Positions 19,179-30,324 are shown, numbered from the stretch's first letter. The stretch: DNA of 64,000 bases from Bartonella sp. CM31XJBT (GCF_028618555.1 NZ_JAQITD010000001.1:303391-367390); one strand, 5' to 3'. Program-made: numbers and translations. The notes: a model not told the origin generated them from the letters alone.

Positions 19179-19631
19179 TTCTGTTTTTTATATGCAAGAA
19201 ATGATTTTTGGAATTATAACTTTGAAAGTCTAAGGTTGAAAAAAATATTATTGTACTTGTTTGTGGCTGTCATTTACACTGAAAAATAATGTGATTATAA
19301 AGATAAAAAATTGATTTATATAAATAATTCATTTTATTTTTGTATTGAGTTAATTAAAAATATGTGTTTGCTTGTCACAAGCGGGTTAGTATGTGGATAA
19401 AAATTATTAAAGATACTTCTAATGAATCATCTCAAGTGTCAAGGGTTGTTTCAATATTAGAACATGACAAGTAAAATGACGGTGTCGGTTTGTCATCTGT
19501 ATAAACATTAAAATGGTGGTAAAAAAAGGATTTTATGTACTTCACAGGGATTTTTTATACGTTCTACAGGTACCATTGTGAAATGGAATGGCGTGCATTG
19601 AGAGATATCTTTAAAAAATGCATGAAGGAGA

Positions 19632-19744
19632 AACAGCTATAGTGTTTTTGGGTGTTCTATTTTACCTGACACATCAGAGAAATGCTTTCATTAAAGAACA
19701 AGAAAAATAAAGGTGTGAGGTAAAGCGTAACCTCCATTATTAAA
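19632..19744 (-). repeat. Right arm of ~110-bp inverted repeat
   Basis: Inverted copy of 18846-18952. The pair encloses about 680 bases. A more diverged copy of the outer part of this sequence occurs again near 41258-41350, so the arms belong to a dispersed family rather than being a one-off hairpin. Confidence 0.85.
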
Positions 19745-20276
19745 AAAACATTGATGTACATGCTTTTAAAATCGTAAAGCCTCATTAAAGAATAATAGTA
19801 AGATTAATGATTGATTTCTTTACGCCTTCATATTCGTCCTAAATTAGATTGTATTTGCGTTTCAAGAATAAATCAAACGGTAGGAATATTTTTTTCAATT
19901 TGCTATACAAAAGCTGAAACTAAGGATTTTAATAATTCTCTAATCTCTGTTTCAAACTACGGTAGCATGAGGGCTGGATATTGATTTATAAGCAACGACA
20001 AAAGCGTATGCTTTAGTAAGGTAAATAACGTCATAAAATACACACTTTATCAACCATGGATTGAAGAAATACTCCGGCTTTTTATAAAATATTTTGCGAA
20101 ACAAGGCATCGTACATCTGGTTTTGTATTGACTTATTCTTACAAACATTTGCACATATGCCTTACGTCATATTATTATAAGTCAATACACTATTATATAG
20201 CTGAGAAAGTACTCAATACCCGATTAAAGCACTATGGACATGATTTATTTTCTTTTTTAGTGCAATGAAATAAATT

Positions 20277-21095
20277 TTATTCTTCTTGGGAATCGTCACT
20301 TTTTTTCAGTTCTTCAAGTATTGGCATAGACATGATGTTATAGCCTGAATCAACATAATGGATTTCACCTGTAACACCTGATGATAAGTCAGAGAGTAGA
20401 TAAAGAGCAGATTTTCCAATTTCATGAATATTTACGGTACGCCGTAATGGGGCATTACGGCGTTGATGTGAAAATATTGCCCGCGCAGCTGCAATACCAT
20501 TACCTGCTAAAGTTCTAACAGGACCAGCGGAAATCGCATTGACACGGATATTTTGAGGACCAAAGTCCGCTGCTAAATAACGTACCATAGCTTCTAAAGC
20601 TGCTTTAGCAACACCCATGATGTTATAATTAGGCACAACTTGCTGTGAAGCACCGTAGGTAAGAGTTAAAAGTGTTCCTCCATTGGGCATAAGCTTACCC
20701 GCGCGCTGGGCAATTTCAGTAAAGGAATAAGCTGAAATAACCATCGTGCGTTGAAAGTTTTCACGTGTTGTAACATCAACGTAACGCCCTTTTAGCTGAG
20801 TTTTATCTGAAAAACCAATGGCATGGACAATAAAATCAATTGTTTTCCATTCTTTTTCAAGTTGCTCAAAGACGTAATCAATATTTTCACTTTTTTCAAC
20901 GTCACACTCTAGCACTAATTTGCACCCAAGTTTATCTGCTAGGGGATGAACACGTTTTCCAAAAGCATTTCCTTGATAAGTCAACGCTAATTCCGCTCCT
21001 GCTTGTGCGAGCTGACAGGCAATGCCCCAAGCAATTGAATGGTCATTCGCAATTCCCATAATAAGGCCGCGTTTGCCCTCCATCAAACCTTTCAT
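20277..21095 (-). CDS. fabI: Enoyl-[acyl-carrier-protein] reductase FabI
   Basis: NADH-dependent enoyl-ACP reductase that completes each fatty-acid elongation cycle. The 272-residue short-chain dehydrogenase fold has the FabI-type nucleotide motif GIANDHSIAWGIA near 14, the segment VHAIGFSDK near 92, and the catalytic pair in YNIMGVAKAAL (Tyr and Lys six apart) near 158. The SAGPVRTLA motif is near 190. It is last in the minus-strand fabA-fabB-fabI operon, 48 bases after fabB. Confidence 0.95.
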   Translation of the reverse strand: MKGLMEGKRGLIMGIANDHSIAWGIACQLAQAGAELALTYQGNAFGKRVHPLADKLGCKLVLECDVEKSENIDYVFEQLEKEWKTIDFIVHAIGFSDKTQLKGRYVDVTTRENFQRTMVISAYSFTEIAQRAGKLMPNGGTLLTLTYGASQQVVPNYNIMGVAKAALEAMVRYLAADFGPQNIRVNAISAGPVRTLAGNGIAAARAIFSHQRRNAPLRRTVNIHEIGKSALYLLSDLSSGVTGEIHYVDSGYNIMSMPILEELKKSDDSQEE

Positions 21096-21143
21096 ATTAT
21101 TCTCCGTAAGACCGTACTTTTTTCAATTACTAAGAGCTTTTGT

Positions 21144-22364
21144 TTATACATAACGTTGGAAAACAAGCGTTGCATTGGTACCGCCAAAGCCAAAAGTATT
21201 CGACAATACGGTATTCAGTTGTTGATGATCACGTCGTTCACGAACGATTGGCATATCAGCAAAAGCTGGATCAAGTTCTTCAATATGGGCACTTTCACAA
21301 ATAAAATTATGATTCATCATTAACAATGTATAGATTGCTTCGTGAACACCTGCTGCTCCCAAGGAATGTCCTGTTAGAGACTTGGTAGCAGAAATGGGGG
21401 GGCATTGATCACCTGCTCCAAAGACACGACGGATAGCTTCTATCTCAGGAGGATCACCAACAGGAGTTGCTGTCGCATGGGGATTGATATAATCAATTTT
21501 ATTATTGACTGTTGCAAGAGCCATGCGCATGCACCGCTCCGCTCCCTCTCCTGATGGGGCAACCATATCATGTCCATCGGATGTCGCACCGTATCCAACG
21601 ATTTCTCCGTAGATTTTTGCACCACGTGCTTTAGCAAGTTCTAAATCTTCAAGGACTAAAACGCCAGCCCCTCCAGCAATGACAAAACCATCACGATTAA
21701 CATCATAAGCACGTGAAGCTTTGTGAGGAATGTCATTATATCTGCTGGACATAGCGCCCATGGCATCGAATAAAACAGATAGTGTCCAATCCAAATCTTC
21801 GCAGCCACCGGCAAAGATGCGCTTTTGTTTACCATATTGAATCATTTCGTAAGCATTACCAATACAATGATTGGAGGTAGCACAAGCTGAAGAGATTGAA
21901 TAATTGATTCCCTTTATTTTAAAGAAAGTTGCTAATGTTGCAGATGCTGTAGAACTCATCGCTTTAGGGACAACAAAAGGTCCAACACGTTTTGGACCTT
22001 TTTGGCGTGTAATGTCAGCAGCTTCTACGATTGAATGTGTTGAAGCACCTCCAGAACCCATAATAATACCCGTGTGTTCGTTCGATACTTCATGCGGTTC
22101 TAGACCCGCATCAGCAATCGCCTGATCCATGGCGATGTGATTCCATGCTGTTCCACGCCCATGAAAACGTAGAGCACGTCGATCTACGAGTTCTTCTATA
22201 TTAATATCGGGTTTGCCATAAACTCTACTACGAAAGCCTAATTCGGCATATTGAGGTGCGTAAGAAATTCCGGATTTTGCTTCACGTAAACTGGTTAAAA
22301 CAGCTCTAGGGTTATTTCCAATCGCGGAGACAATTCCCATTCCGGTTACAACAACTCGACGCAT
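21144..22364 (-). CDS. fabB: 3-oxoacyl-[acyl-carrier-protein] synthase I FabB
   Basis: Condensing enzyme that elongates acyl-ACPs, including the cis-3-decenoyl chain made by FabA for unsaturated fatty acids. The 406-residue thiolase-fold protein has the catalytic Cys in [12 protein letters not shown] near 163 and the two catalytic His in [11 protein letters not shown] near 296 and GHSLGAAG near 333. The C-terminal [14 protein letters not shown] completes the pattern. Pairing with FabA argues for FabB rather than FabF. The ATG follows a GAGGT ribosome binding site. Confidence 0.95.
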   Translation of the reverse strand: MRRVVVTGMGIVSAIGNNPRAVLTSLREAKSGISYAPQYAELGFRSRVYGKPDINIEELVDRRALRFHGRGTAWNHIAMDQAIADAGLEPHEVSNEHTGIIMGSGGASTHSIVEAADITRQKGPKRVGPFVVPKAMSSTASATLATFFKIKGINYSISSACATSNHCIGNAYEMIQYGKQKRIFAGGCEDLDWTLSVLFDAMGAMSSRYNDIPHKASRAYDVNRDGFVIAGGAGVLVLEDLELAKARGAKIYGEIVGYGATSDGHDMVAPSGEGAERCMRMALATVNNKIDYINPHATATPVGDPPEIEAIRRVFGAGDQCPPISATKSLTGHSLGAAGVHEAIYTLLMMNHNFICESAHIEELDPAFADMPIVRERRDHQQLNTVLSNTFGFGGTNATLVFQRYV

Positions 22365-22421
22365 TCATACCTCCTCGTTCCATACAGAATAGTGAAAAGT
22401 TCTTTCTGACGGAAATAACGT

Positions 22422-22931
22422 TCAATCTTCTTTGAATAAAGCAACGCGTAAATCATTCGCCTTATAAATAGTCTCTCCATCTGCTTTTAGCCACCCATCA
22501 GCTATTCCTAAGACTAAATTTCCACGTCGAATACGCTTAAAATCTATTTCATATTCAAGAATTTTGGTTTGTGGAGTTACCATCCCTGATAACTTTACTT
22601 CACCTGTTGATATTGCTCTTCCTTTTCCTGGTTCGCCTAGCCAACCAAGAAAAAAACCTGTTAATTGCCACATACCATCCAGTCCGAGACATCCTGGCAT
22701 GACGGGATCGCCTATAAAGTGACAATTAAAGAACCACATGTCTGGTGTAATGTCAAATTCGGCGCGAACCATTCCTTTATCGTATTTACCATCAGTTTCA
22801 CTAATTTGAGTGATTCGATGAATCATCAACATTGGCGGTGCTGGCAATTGCGCATTACCTCTACCAAACATTTCGCCGCGAGCGCAGCTTAGAAGCTCTT
22901 CATATGTGTAGCGAGACTTTTGTTCAGCCAT
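22422..22931 (-). CDS. fabA: 3-hydroxydecanoyl-ACP dehydratase/isomerase FabA
   Basis: Dehydrates 3-hydroxydecanoyl-ACP and isomerises the product to cis-3-decenoyl-ACP, the branch point to unsaturated fatty acids. The hot-dog fold motif [20 protein letters not shown] (about residues 70-89) holds the catalytic His and Asp. I chose the ATG at 22931 ([14 protein letters not shown]) because GGAG stands six bases before it and this is the family start. An earlier in-frame ATG at 22952 would add seven residues. It is first in the fabA-fabB-fabI operon and divergent from irr. Confidence 0.95.
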   Translation of the reverse strand: MAEQKSRYTYEELLSCARGEMFGRGNAQLPAPPMLMIHRITQISETDGKYDKGMVRAEFDITPDMWFFNCHFIGDPVMPGCLGLDGMWQLTGFFLGWLGEPGKGRAISTGEVKLSGMVTPQTKILEYEIDFKRIRRGNLVLGIADGWLKADGETIYKANDLRVALFKED

Positions 22932-23163
22932 TGTTACTCCATTTATTTGCATATATCTTTAATTTCTGCGCTTTTCCCAACCTACTTTTAGAGCAAATTT
23001 TAAAGAGAGGGAAATGATTTTATATCATTTTTAATGACAAAAGCCTTTTTTTATGTATTCTACATAGGTAATTATTTAAAAATGGAATACAAGATTACAC
23101 CATACTATTCCCATTTTTTTGTATTTTGATCTTATTTAGCAGGAATGTATTTGGGTTTGTAAT

Positions 23164-23676
23164 ATGTCAGTGAGTGCAGACAATTTAGATATGAATGAAG
23201 AGCAACAGTGCACAAAAGAGTGTGGAAAAATGGTGCAATATTATTCCATTTCTATGTTAGAAAAACGTTTGCGTCAAAATGGTCTGCGTCCAACACGTCA
23301 GCGGTTGGAACTTGCACATATGATTTTTTCTCAAGGAAATCGTCATATTACTGCTGAAGAGCTCTATGAGGAAGCGGTGAGGGCAGGTGTACCTGTATCT
23401 TTAGCAACGGTTTATAATACGCTTCATCAATTTACGGAAGCGGGATTATTACGGATTATTGCCGTAGAAGGCTCAAAAACTTGGTTTGATACCAATACCT
23501 CTGATCACTACCATTTTTATATAGAAGGTGAAAATCGTATTCTTGATATTCCTTACAATTTGGAAGAATCTCCCATTATTAGAAATTTGCCTAAGCCACC
23601 AGAAGGTATGGAAATTTCACATGTTGATTTAATCGTGCGATTGAAACCAAAAAATCGATCTTGTGATAGGCAGTGA
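23164..23676 (+). CDS. irr: Iron response regulator Irr (Fur family)
   Basis: Fur-family transcription factor that in Hyphomicrobiales senses heme/iron status and controls heme and iron genes. The 170-residue product has the winged helix near residues 36-95 (LRPTRQRLELAHMIF, TAEELYEEA, SLATVYNTLHQFTEAGLL). The dimerisation half carries SDHYHFYIEGENRILDIP, the position of the Irr His-rich heme-binding site, and here reads H-Y-H instead of the three consecutive His of some Irr proteins. The C-terminal zinc CxxC pairs of true Fur are missing. Placement divergent from fabA is the common Hyphomicrobiales arrangement. Confidence 0.93.
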   Translation: MSVSADNLDMNEEQQCTKECGKMVQYYSISMLEKRLRQNGLRPTRQRLELAHMIFSQGNRHITAEELYEEAVRAGVPVSLATVYNTLHQFTEAGLLRIIAVEGSKTWFDTNTSDHYHFYIEGENRILDIPYNLEESPIIRNLPKPPEGMEISHVDLIVRLKPKNRSCDRQ

Positions 23677-23680
23677 GGAT

Positions 23681-23713
23681 ATTCAATAAGGAATAAAATT
23701 AAACTTATTGAGT
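23681..23713. terminator. Possible terminator between convergent irr and SH3 genes
   Basis: ATTCAATAAG (23681-23690) pairs with CTTATTGAGT (23704-23713), nine of ten bases. It lies exactly between two convergent stop codons, so a bidirectional function is plausible. T-runs are weak, so confidence is low. Confidence 0.4.
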
Positions 23714-23721
23714 TTGAGTAT

Positions 23722-24282
23722 TCACCAGCCTTTTACTTTTTCATCAGGATAGATTCCCCATAACTGTGGTTGTTGAAGCCATCCGCGCGTATTATTAATA
23801 TTTAGTTCGCACCATTGTCCATCACATTGGCGGATATTACCAATGACATTAGGTTCTACTTCTGCCACAAGTTCTGCGTTGTCGGTGGGGTTTTTTCGTA
23901 GCATCAGTCTTTTAGTTTTATCTTTTTGCCATGGAATAGTTATAGCAGTTCGCTTTCCCGATAAAAGTGATTGATACACCCATCCCTCATCGCCTTCGGC
24001 ATCACGAATTTTGCGCCATTGATCATATTCTTGAATGATTTCAATAGGTAATCCCTTCTTTTTGTAGGTAAAAATGATAGAATAGTTGCTTCCTGGTCCG
24101 ACGCGTACATTAACGCTGGTGGGTTTAATCGAAGCAAATCGCGGAAGTGGTAAACCACTGGGCCCTAAATTTTGATTAAATGTTTGTGCATGCAACAAAT
24201 GAGGTGAACCTAATACAATGACTGTTGCTATTAAGATACATGATGCGAGTATTGAAACGCGAAACCAACGAGAATTTTGCAC
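23722..24282 (-). CDS. Secreted SH3-domain protein
   Basis: A 186-residue exported protein with a signal peptide (basic start, hydrophobic ~9-27, then LLHAQT as the likely cleavage area). Two bacterial SH3-like modules follow. The first (about 52-108) contains NVRVGPGSNYSIIFTYKKKG and DEGWVYQSLLSG. The second (about 122-178) contains MLRKNPTDNAELVAEVEPN and TRGWLQQPQLWGIYPDE. Such proteins are widespread and conserved in Hyphomicrobiales near irr. Bacterial SH3 modules commonly bind peptidoglycan or peptides, but the role of this one is unknown. It is convergent with irr. Confidence 0.85.
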   Translation of the reverse strand: MQNSRWFRVSILASCILIATVIVLGSPHLLHAQTFNQNLGPSGLPLPRFASIKPTSVNVRVGPGSNYSIIFTYKKKGLPIEIIQEYDQWRKIRDAEGDEGWVYQSLLSGKRTAITIPWQKDKTKRLMLRKNPTDNAELVAEVEPNVIGNIRQCDGQWCELNINNTRGWLQQPQLWGIYPDEKVKGW

Positions 24283-25901
24283 ACCGAACTCCTTTATTTC
24301 ATCATATATTGGAAATTTAAAATCTGAAAGATAAGACTGGAAACTGATAAAAAGTATGACACACTGCTCGTTAAAGAGATCTAAACGATGAGAAAATTGC
24401 TACAAAAATATCAAAATAAGGAAAACAAAAGCTTATATTTCTTAGTGCGTATCTTTTTTATGAGGGGATAGATATAAATAAACATTGGATTTTTATGTAG
24501 CTGTACGCGTGATAAAACAGTAAAGTATTACTGGAGCCTTAGCAGTTTTTGTACAGGAAATTAGGGCTAAAGTATTGCATCTCTTTTCTGAGTTTGTTTC
24601 TCGAAGTAAAAGTGCATGTATGCATACTATGAACAAAGAGCTGTTCAGAAAGGGATTATTGTGTGGCTTGAAAAGAAGTTTTGAATGAACAAAATAATAC
24701 GATAAATAAAACATTTAAGCGTAAAAATATGAGCGACATTATAGAGTAGATTGATATATGAAGGGCTAATTTAAACAGGACACTTTTTCGTGATAATTCA
24801 TTTATAAAATTTGCTACACTCTAATCTTATGCCATGATAATGCTTATCCGTATGGTAGATAAGCTGGCTCCATCGTTCTATTTACCAGCTTTCAATGTTA
24901 TGCAGTTCCTATTATTTATGGTGTTCATAAGAAGCATTTTTGTTTTTTCTTAAATAGCTTTTATTCTATTTGCATACGAATCCCGCTTATGATGTACAAG
25001 AAGATAATCTTGATTGATTCAATATGAGAAGGCATTGAGAAACTGTACGTTATTCAGAATTATTAATTAATATGAAAAACAATTACTTATAATAACAAAC
25101 CACTGCGTTAAAAACTTTAACTCGTTATTTAAATTGTAAAAATATTTCCATCAACAATGGTAATAAAAGGCACATTCATCCATCTTAAAATACAGTGTTT
25201 TCTCTGTTTATTGTCAAATTTCTTTTTCTCTAACTCAGTATAGACGAAAGTTGAAAGAAATAGAAGGGCTTATTCGATACAATTATGAGGGTAATTACAT
25301 AAGTGATGAATAGAAGAAATTTATCAAGAAAAAAGAATTTATAGTTCAGTGGTTGAAATTCGTCATCCTTTAGAGAGACAGAATCAAGAGATATAAAAAG
25401 TTATGGAATTATATCGTTTCGTTACATAACTGAAGGGAAAGAGGATTATGAATTTGATATTATATTTTACACACAATCGCATATTGCGATAGTTATTTTT
25501 GTTTTGTAATCAGATCTAGGATGATCGAAAGATGTAGAATATTTAATGACAAAAAAGAAGTTCATCATGAAATTTGTACATAAGAAGCAGTGATGTAAGA
25601 GATATCCAGAAGGAGAAAATTATAGTGAAAAGTGATAATAAAACACCTCACACTCAATTCACATAGGAAAAAGTCGCTTAAATATCTAAAGTGTAGTTTG
25701 TTATCTATTTTTAAAATATAAGAGTGAAATAAAAACCACCTTTATGATAGAAATCTTATTATTTTCAAATAACTAACATATTAGATAACATTGTACACAA
25801 AAACCTACACACAAGCAATTTATTGCAATCGCCTATGAAGAAAAATTTTCTAGTAGCTTATTACCTATTGGTTATGCAGTTATATAATATCATAAAGTAT
25901 A
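24283..25901. other. 1.6-kb intergenic region, no gene recognised
   Basis: AT-rich, with stops in every frame. It contains short hairpins, for example GCTTATC/GATAAGC at 24842-24864. The segment around 24889-25010 resembles 41561-41690 (shared words such as CAATGTT and CCCGCTTATGA), so it carries a copy of a dispersed spacer repeat. One 73-codon minus frame (24493-24714) lacks a ribosome binding site and looks random. Confidence 0.5.
24889..25010 (+). repeat. Diverged dispersed intergenic repeat, copy 1
   Basis: Aligns by eye with 41561-41690 across about 120 bases with many substitutions. The best-kept word is CCCGCTTATGA, followed by a TGTA/CGTA-type stretch and GATAAT. This supports a shared origin, but the degree of identity needs an alignment program. 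Confidence 0.5.
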
Positions 25902-26135
25902 TTACTTTACCGCAACAGTTCGTCCGTTACTAACAAAACCTTCTCTTTGTGCACGCTTACGAGCAAGCTTACGTGTACGACGAATAGCTTCAGCTTTTTC
26001 ACGAGCACGCTTCTCAGATGGCTTCTCATAATAACTACGCATTTTCATTTCACGGAAGATACCTTCACGCTGCATCTTTTTTTTCAACGCACGGAGCGCT
26101 TGGTCAACATTATTATCACGAACGAGTACTTGCAC
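25902..26135 (-). CDS. rpsU: 30S ribosomal protein S21
   Basis: Small basic 30S protein near the anti-Shine-Dalgarno region. The 77-residue product opens [20 protein letters not shown], has [23 protein letters not shown] split around the conserved REMK..YEKPS core, and ends in a Lys/Arg-rich helix. Length is normal for the alphaproteobacterial form. It stands alone on the minus strand, ~190 bases after fhs. Confidence 0.95.
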   Translation of the reverse strand: MQVLVRDNNVDQALRALKKKMQREGIFREMKMRSYYEKPSEKRAREKAEAIRRTRKLARKRAQREGFVSNGRTVAVK

Positions 26136-26323
26136 TATCTATCCTGCTTTTTTCAGTGTCATAAATGATAGGAAAAAACCTACGTCCTTTTAAAGGCATA
26201 TCCAAAAGGACAAGCACTTATATCATATAAATAAGACATTTGTCTATATCGCTTTTTAAAATTCTATTTTTTTTTACAATAAAACGCTTTTTATAATGAA
26301 TGATAGAATTTACGGTTATAAAT

Positions 26324-27997
26324 TTATGAAAGTCCTTGTATTTGATCATTTTCGTCAAGATGAATTTTTTCAGCCGCGGGATAATGGGGTAGTCCCGGCA
26401 TGGTCATAACATCTCCACAAATGACAACAATAAAACCGGCTCCCGCACAGAGACGAACTTCTCGTATGGGAATTTCAAAATCAACAGGAGCGCCGTATTG
26501 CTTGGGATCAGAAGAAAAAGAATAAGGTGTTTTTGCCATACAAATAGGGTAGACGCCAAACCCCTCTTTTTCCCAAGATTCAAGTTGTTTGAGAATAGGG
26601 GCTGAGATGATGGCGCCACGTCCACCGTATAGCTTTGTTATAATACAATTAATTTTTTGAACGAGTGGAATATCATCTTGATAGAGAACTTTAAAATCAG
26701 AATCGTGCTTTTCAATCAAGGTAACGAGCTCTTGTGCAAGTTCTATAGCGCCTTTTCCACCTTGTTCCCAATGCTTACAGATAATAGCTTTGTGTCCAGT
26801 TGTTGCAACTATTTTTTGTAATGTTTTTATTTCAGCATCGCTATCGCTGTCAAAATGATTGATAGCCACAACACAAGGAATACCGTAGTGCTTCATATTT
26901 TTTATGTGTCGTAAAAGATTGGCAGCTCCTTTTTCTAAAGCGGTAATATTTTCTTCTGTCAGGTTATTTTTATCCAGACCACCGTTCATTTTTAATGCAC
27001 GAATAGTTGCGACGATCACTGTAGCATTTGGTACAATACCTGCTTGCCTACATTTGATATTGAAGAACTTTTCTGCTCCAAGATCTGCTCCAAACCCTGC
27101 TTCTGTGACAACATAATCCGCAAGTTTTAAAGCAGTTTTTGTTGCTATAACTGAATTGCAACCATGAGCAATGTTGGCAAAAGGTCCTCCATGAACGAGA
27201 ACAGGATTATTTTCAATTGTCTGTACGAGATTGGGTTGTATAGCATCTTTGAGAAGAACTGCCATTGCACCTTCCGCATTGAGATCAGCAACTGTGATGG
27301 GCGTTTTATCATAACGATAAGCAACAATAATTTTTTTGAGTCTTTGTGTAAGGTTTTCTAAATTTTCAGAGAGACAAAGAAGCGCCATAATTTCTGATGC
27401 AACAGTAATATCAAAACCTGTTTGACGTGGAAAACCATTTGTTATGCCCCCCAATGAAATGACAATATCGCGCAATGCACGGTCATTCATATCAAGAACG
27501 CGTTTCCAAACAATGCGACGTGGATCAATGTTTAGAGTATTTCCCCAATAAAGATGATTATCTATCATTGCGGCAAGAAGATTATGAGCAGCTGTAATAG
27601 CATGAAAATCACCGGTAAAATGTAAATTAAGGTCATCCATTGGAATGACTTGCGCATAACCACCACCAGCAGCACCACCTTTTACACCAAAACAGGGACC
27701 TAAAGACGGTTCTCTCAAGGTAGCTATTGTTTTTTTACCAATAAGATTAAGAGCATCACTTAGTCCAACTGTTGTTGTTGTTTTGCCTTCTCCGGCAGGT
27801 GTGGGATTGATAGCTGTGACAAGGATAAGTTTACCGTCTGGATTTTTATTAAGCGATTTTATGTATTCAGAAGAAATTTTAGCTTTATCATGGCCATAGG
27901 GAATGAGATTTTCATGTGAGATACCAATTTTTTGTGCAATTTCAACAATATGTTGCTTTTTAGCAGTGCGAGCAATTTCAATATCAGTTTTAGGCAT
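26324..27997 (-). CDS. fhs: Formate-tetrahydrofolate ligase
   Basis: ATP-dependent formation of 10-formyltetrahydrofolate from formate and THF, feeding one-carbon metabolism. The 557-residue protein is full length. The P-loop [19 protein letters not shown] is near 67-85, followed by [20 protein letters not shown] near 95-114 and [15 protein letters not shown] near 131. The C-terminal folate-site segment [21 protein letters not shown] is split here around [10 protein letters not shown]. The ATG at 27997 gives the usual [10 protein letters not shown] start. It is monocistronic. Confidence 0.96.
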   Translation of the reverse strand: MPKTDIEIARTAKKQHIVEIAQKIGISHENLIPYGHDKAKISSEYIKSLNKNPDGKLILVTAINPTPAGEGKTTTTVGLSDALNLIGKKTIATLREPSLGPCFGVKGGAAGGGYAQVIPMDDLNLHFTGDFHAITAAHNLLAAMIDNHLYWGNTLNIDPRRIVWKRVLDMNDRALRDIVISLGGITNGFPRQTGFDITVASEIMALLCLSENLENLTQRLKKIIVAYRYDKTPITVADLNAEGAMAVLLKDAIQPNLVQTIENNPVLVHGGPFANIAHGCNSVIATKTALKLADYVVTEAGFGADLGAEKFFNIKCRQAGIVPNATVIVATIRALKMNGGLDKNNLTEENITALEKGAANLLRHIKNMKHYGIPCVVAINHFDSDSDAEIKTLQKIVATTGHKAIICKHWEQGGKGAIELAQELVTLIEKHDSDFKVLYQDDIPLVQKINCIITKLYGGRGAIISAPILKQLESWEKEGFGVYPICMAKTPYSFSSDPKQYGAPVDFEIPIREVRLCAGAGFIVVICGDVMTMPGLPHYPAAEKIHLDENDQIQGLS

Positions 27998-28752
27998 GGA
28001 AAAATTCTTTAAACTTATCTTTTATTAATATTCGAGATCTGTACCCCATGGGTTAATTAGAAAAATTCATAGAGAACAGAAAATATTAAGATATCATAGA
28101 AGTCGATGATATGCCATGCAAGAGATAATGCTAAAGAAGCACAAGAAGAGTTTTATTGTTTTTTAGGAAAAAGAATCACTTTGCTTTTAAGCAGTAAAAA
28201 TACGTTTAATTCAATTAAAAATATTGCAGAAAGAAGCTGTGGTTTGCAACAAAATGCTGATGATATTAATGGATACCATAAGTGTTTTATAGTGGTACGT
28301 TTGAGAAGTAGTTTATTTATTCTTTCCAATAACACACTGAAAAAGTTTTACATGGTGGTAACCCGGAATTTGTGGCGGCACATTTGAAGTCCCTCTTAAG
28401 ATGGGACTGCTAGGAATAAAATATCCAGAAACATCCAGTTATGGAACAGTTAGAAATAAGCACGTAAAAAATTACCTAACTGATTAGAGAGTATAATCCG
28501 GAAGAGACCAAAAACAAGCGCATAGATTGAAAAAAGAAAATAACAATACACGCTACTCATGCAATCGCTACGATTATTAGCTAATAAAAGCCCTTAGGGC
28601 TGAATTGAAGGACTCATAACATCTTATTCTAGCAAAATGGCTAAAGAAACGACTCACAACAGAATGAAATAACAAAATACAAAGATAGATAAAAACAAAT
28701 CACAAAATAAAGAATTTAAAAAGTCTGACTTTATAAGTAAGATATTGATAGA
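27998..28752. other. Spacer, no gene recognised
   Basis: AT-rich. A 93-codon plus-strand frame at 28106-28387 and its 60-codon antisense partner lack motifs and ribosome binding sites. A short inverted repeat AGTCCC/GGGACT lies near 28389-28410. I see no supported function. Confidence 0.4.
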
Positions 28753-28829
28753 TGGCGCACCCGAAGAGATTCGAACTCCTGACCCCCAGATTCGTAGTCT
28801 GGTGCTCTATCCAGCTGAGCTACGGGTGC
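28753..28829 (-). tRNA. tRNA-Arg (anticodon ACG)
   Basis: The reverse strand reads GCACCCG...CGGGTGC as a seven-base acceptor stem, a D-arm with GCTCAGC, and the anticodon arm CCAGA-CTACGAA-TCTGG (anticodon ACG). The T-arm is around GTTCGAATC. The discriminator is G and the 3' CCA is encoded. Total 77 nt. This tRNA is normally deaminated at A34 to read CGU, CGC and CGA. Confidence 0.96.
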
Positions 28830-29184
28830 ATATATTTCAATTTTTTACATTGTCTAAGACAAAGGGTTCCTAATCGTTTCATTAAAGAAATGCAAGTGAA
28901 ACTTGGATAGTAATAAAAAAATCTCTCTTTTTTATGAGATATTTTAAAAATATTATGGCTTCAGTTGGTTTTGATATGAACATTTTTTTGTTGTGACCAT
29001 ACAAAGCAATATGAACGATAGTTAACTTGACGTTTTTATAGATGAAAGATAATCAAGCAGAGATGAGATCTGTTTTTTGCGGTGGGGGTAAGACACACAC
29101 ACCCGCTGTTGGGTTTTTGTGTAAAACGCCGATATTACTGTTGAAAACTATTTCAGATAAACATGACACAGCAAGGGCGGATGT

Positions 29185-30324
29185 ATGGCGTTATTAAAAA
29201 AGAGCTTTCCATTAGTGTTTTTAATCGTTGTTTTAACGGTTACTTATTGGGCTGGAAAAAAGAGTGCAGAACAACCCATTTCTATGGTGGATAAAACAAA
29301 AGTATCAGATAAAACTTCAAATGGAAAAATGGGAAGGCCACCGGTAAATGTTGTCGTTGATCTTGTAAAAATTCAAGATTTTTATGAACAACTTAACGTT
29401 TTAGGGAGTGGAAAAGCTCTTGCAGAAGTTGAGCTTACCCCTTTATCCTCAGGTGTTATTGATAAGCTTTTTGTGTCAGCAGGTACAAAAGTACAAGCCG
29501 ATGATGTGATTGCAAAGCTTGATTCTAAAAAAGAAGAAATAGCGGCTGCAAAAGCAAAAGTGCAACGTGATAACAATGCGTTAACGCTTTCGCGCATTCT
29601 TAAATTACGCGCCAGCAATACAGCAACGGAAGTTCAAGAAATTATGGCACGCTTAGAGTTGGATAACGCAAATTTAGTTTTGCGTAATGCTGAATTAGAT
29701 CTCGATCGGCGAACAATTCGAGCACCGATTCCTGGAGTTGTTGGTATTTTGCCCGTTGATGCGGGGAATAACGTGACCCTTAATACTGTAATAGGCCGTA
29801 TTGAGAATAGAGAACGTATTTTGGTCGATATATGGGCCCCTGAACGATATGTGTCGCGCATCCATAAAGGAGATGAGGTAACGGCAACGTTAGTCGCGCA
29901 GCCAGATATGTCTTTTGTTGGTCATATTTATGCGATTGATAATATCGTTGATCCAGAAAGTCGCACACTTCATGTTCAGGTTGAAATCAATAATGAAAAA
30001 GATACGCTCATGTCTGGTATGTCCTTTTCTGTTGCCTTGCAATTTCATGGTGGTTCTTTTCCTGTCGTTAATCCTCTTGCAGTTCAATGGAATAGTAAAG
30101 GGTCATTCGTTTGGCGTGTGAGAAAAGGGAAAGTAGAGGCTATACCCGTATCAATTATTCAGCATAAAGCAGATCAAGTTTTCGTAAAAGCACCCCTAGA
30201 AAATGGTGATCAAGTTGTCATTCAAGGAGTGCAAATGCTTTATCCAGGAAGTAAAGTAACGATTGATGATCCAAAGTCTCATCAACAGCAATTACCAGCA
30301 GTTTACGGAACGGATATACAATGA
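29185..30324 (+). CDS. RND efflux periplasmic adaptor (membrane fusion protein)
   Basis: Periplasmic adaptor linking an RND pump to an outer-membrane channel. The 379-residue protein has an N-terminal membrane anchor (~6-23), a barrel-sandwich/lipoyl half (VELTPLSSGVIDKLFVSAGTK split around SGVIDKLFV, ~90-110), a short alpha-hairpin (~117-170), and the second lipoyl half RRTIRAPIPGVVGILPVDAGN near 181. Beta-barrel and membrane-proximal domains follow. The hairpin is short, as in MexH/BepF-like adaptors rather than HlyD. The stop overlaps the permease start by 4 bases. No outer-membrane factor gene is adjacent. The substrate is unknown. Confidence 0.92.
   Translation: MALLKKSFPLVFLIVVLTVTYWAGKKSAEQPISMVDKTKVSDKTSNGKMGRPPVNVVVDLVKIQDFYEQLNVLGSGKALAEVELTPLSSGVIDKLFVSAGTKVQADDVIAKLDSKKEEIAAAKAKVQRDNNALTLSRILKLRASNTATEVQEIMARLELDNANLVLRNAELDLDRRTIRAPIPGVVGILPVDAGNNVTLNTVIGRIENRERILVDIWAPERYVSRIHKGDEVTATLVAQPDMSFVGHIYAIDNIVDPESRTLHVQVEINNEKDTLMSGMSFSVALQFHGGSFPVVNPLAVQWNSKGSFVWRVRKGKVEAIPVSIIQHKADQVFVKAPLENGDQVVIQGVQMLYPGSKVTIDDPKSHQQQLPAVYGTDIQ

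Larger units (their letters stand above)
18339..20276. other. 1.9-kb repeat-bearing intergenic region
   Basis: Between gpsA and fabI there is no convincing gene except perhaps one 63-codon frame (18987-19178, minus). The region holds a pair of ~110-base inverted repeats (listed separately) and degenerate sequences resembling other spacers in this window. The region around 20120-20200 (TTATTATAAGTCAATA) is weakly similar to 41680-41710. Confidence 0.5.

Noticed and set aside
24493..24714. 73-codon minus frame in the 24-26 kb spacer
   Set aside because: No ribosome binding site, no motif, biased Ile/Phe/Tyr composition expected of AT-rich noise.
28106..28387. 93-codon plus frame between fhs and tRNA-Arg
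   Set aside because: No recognisable domain or start signal; the antisense strand is equally open.
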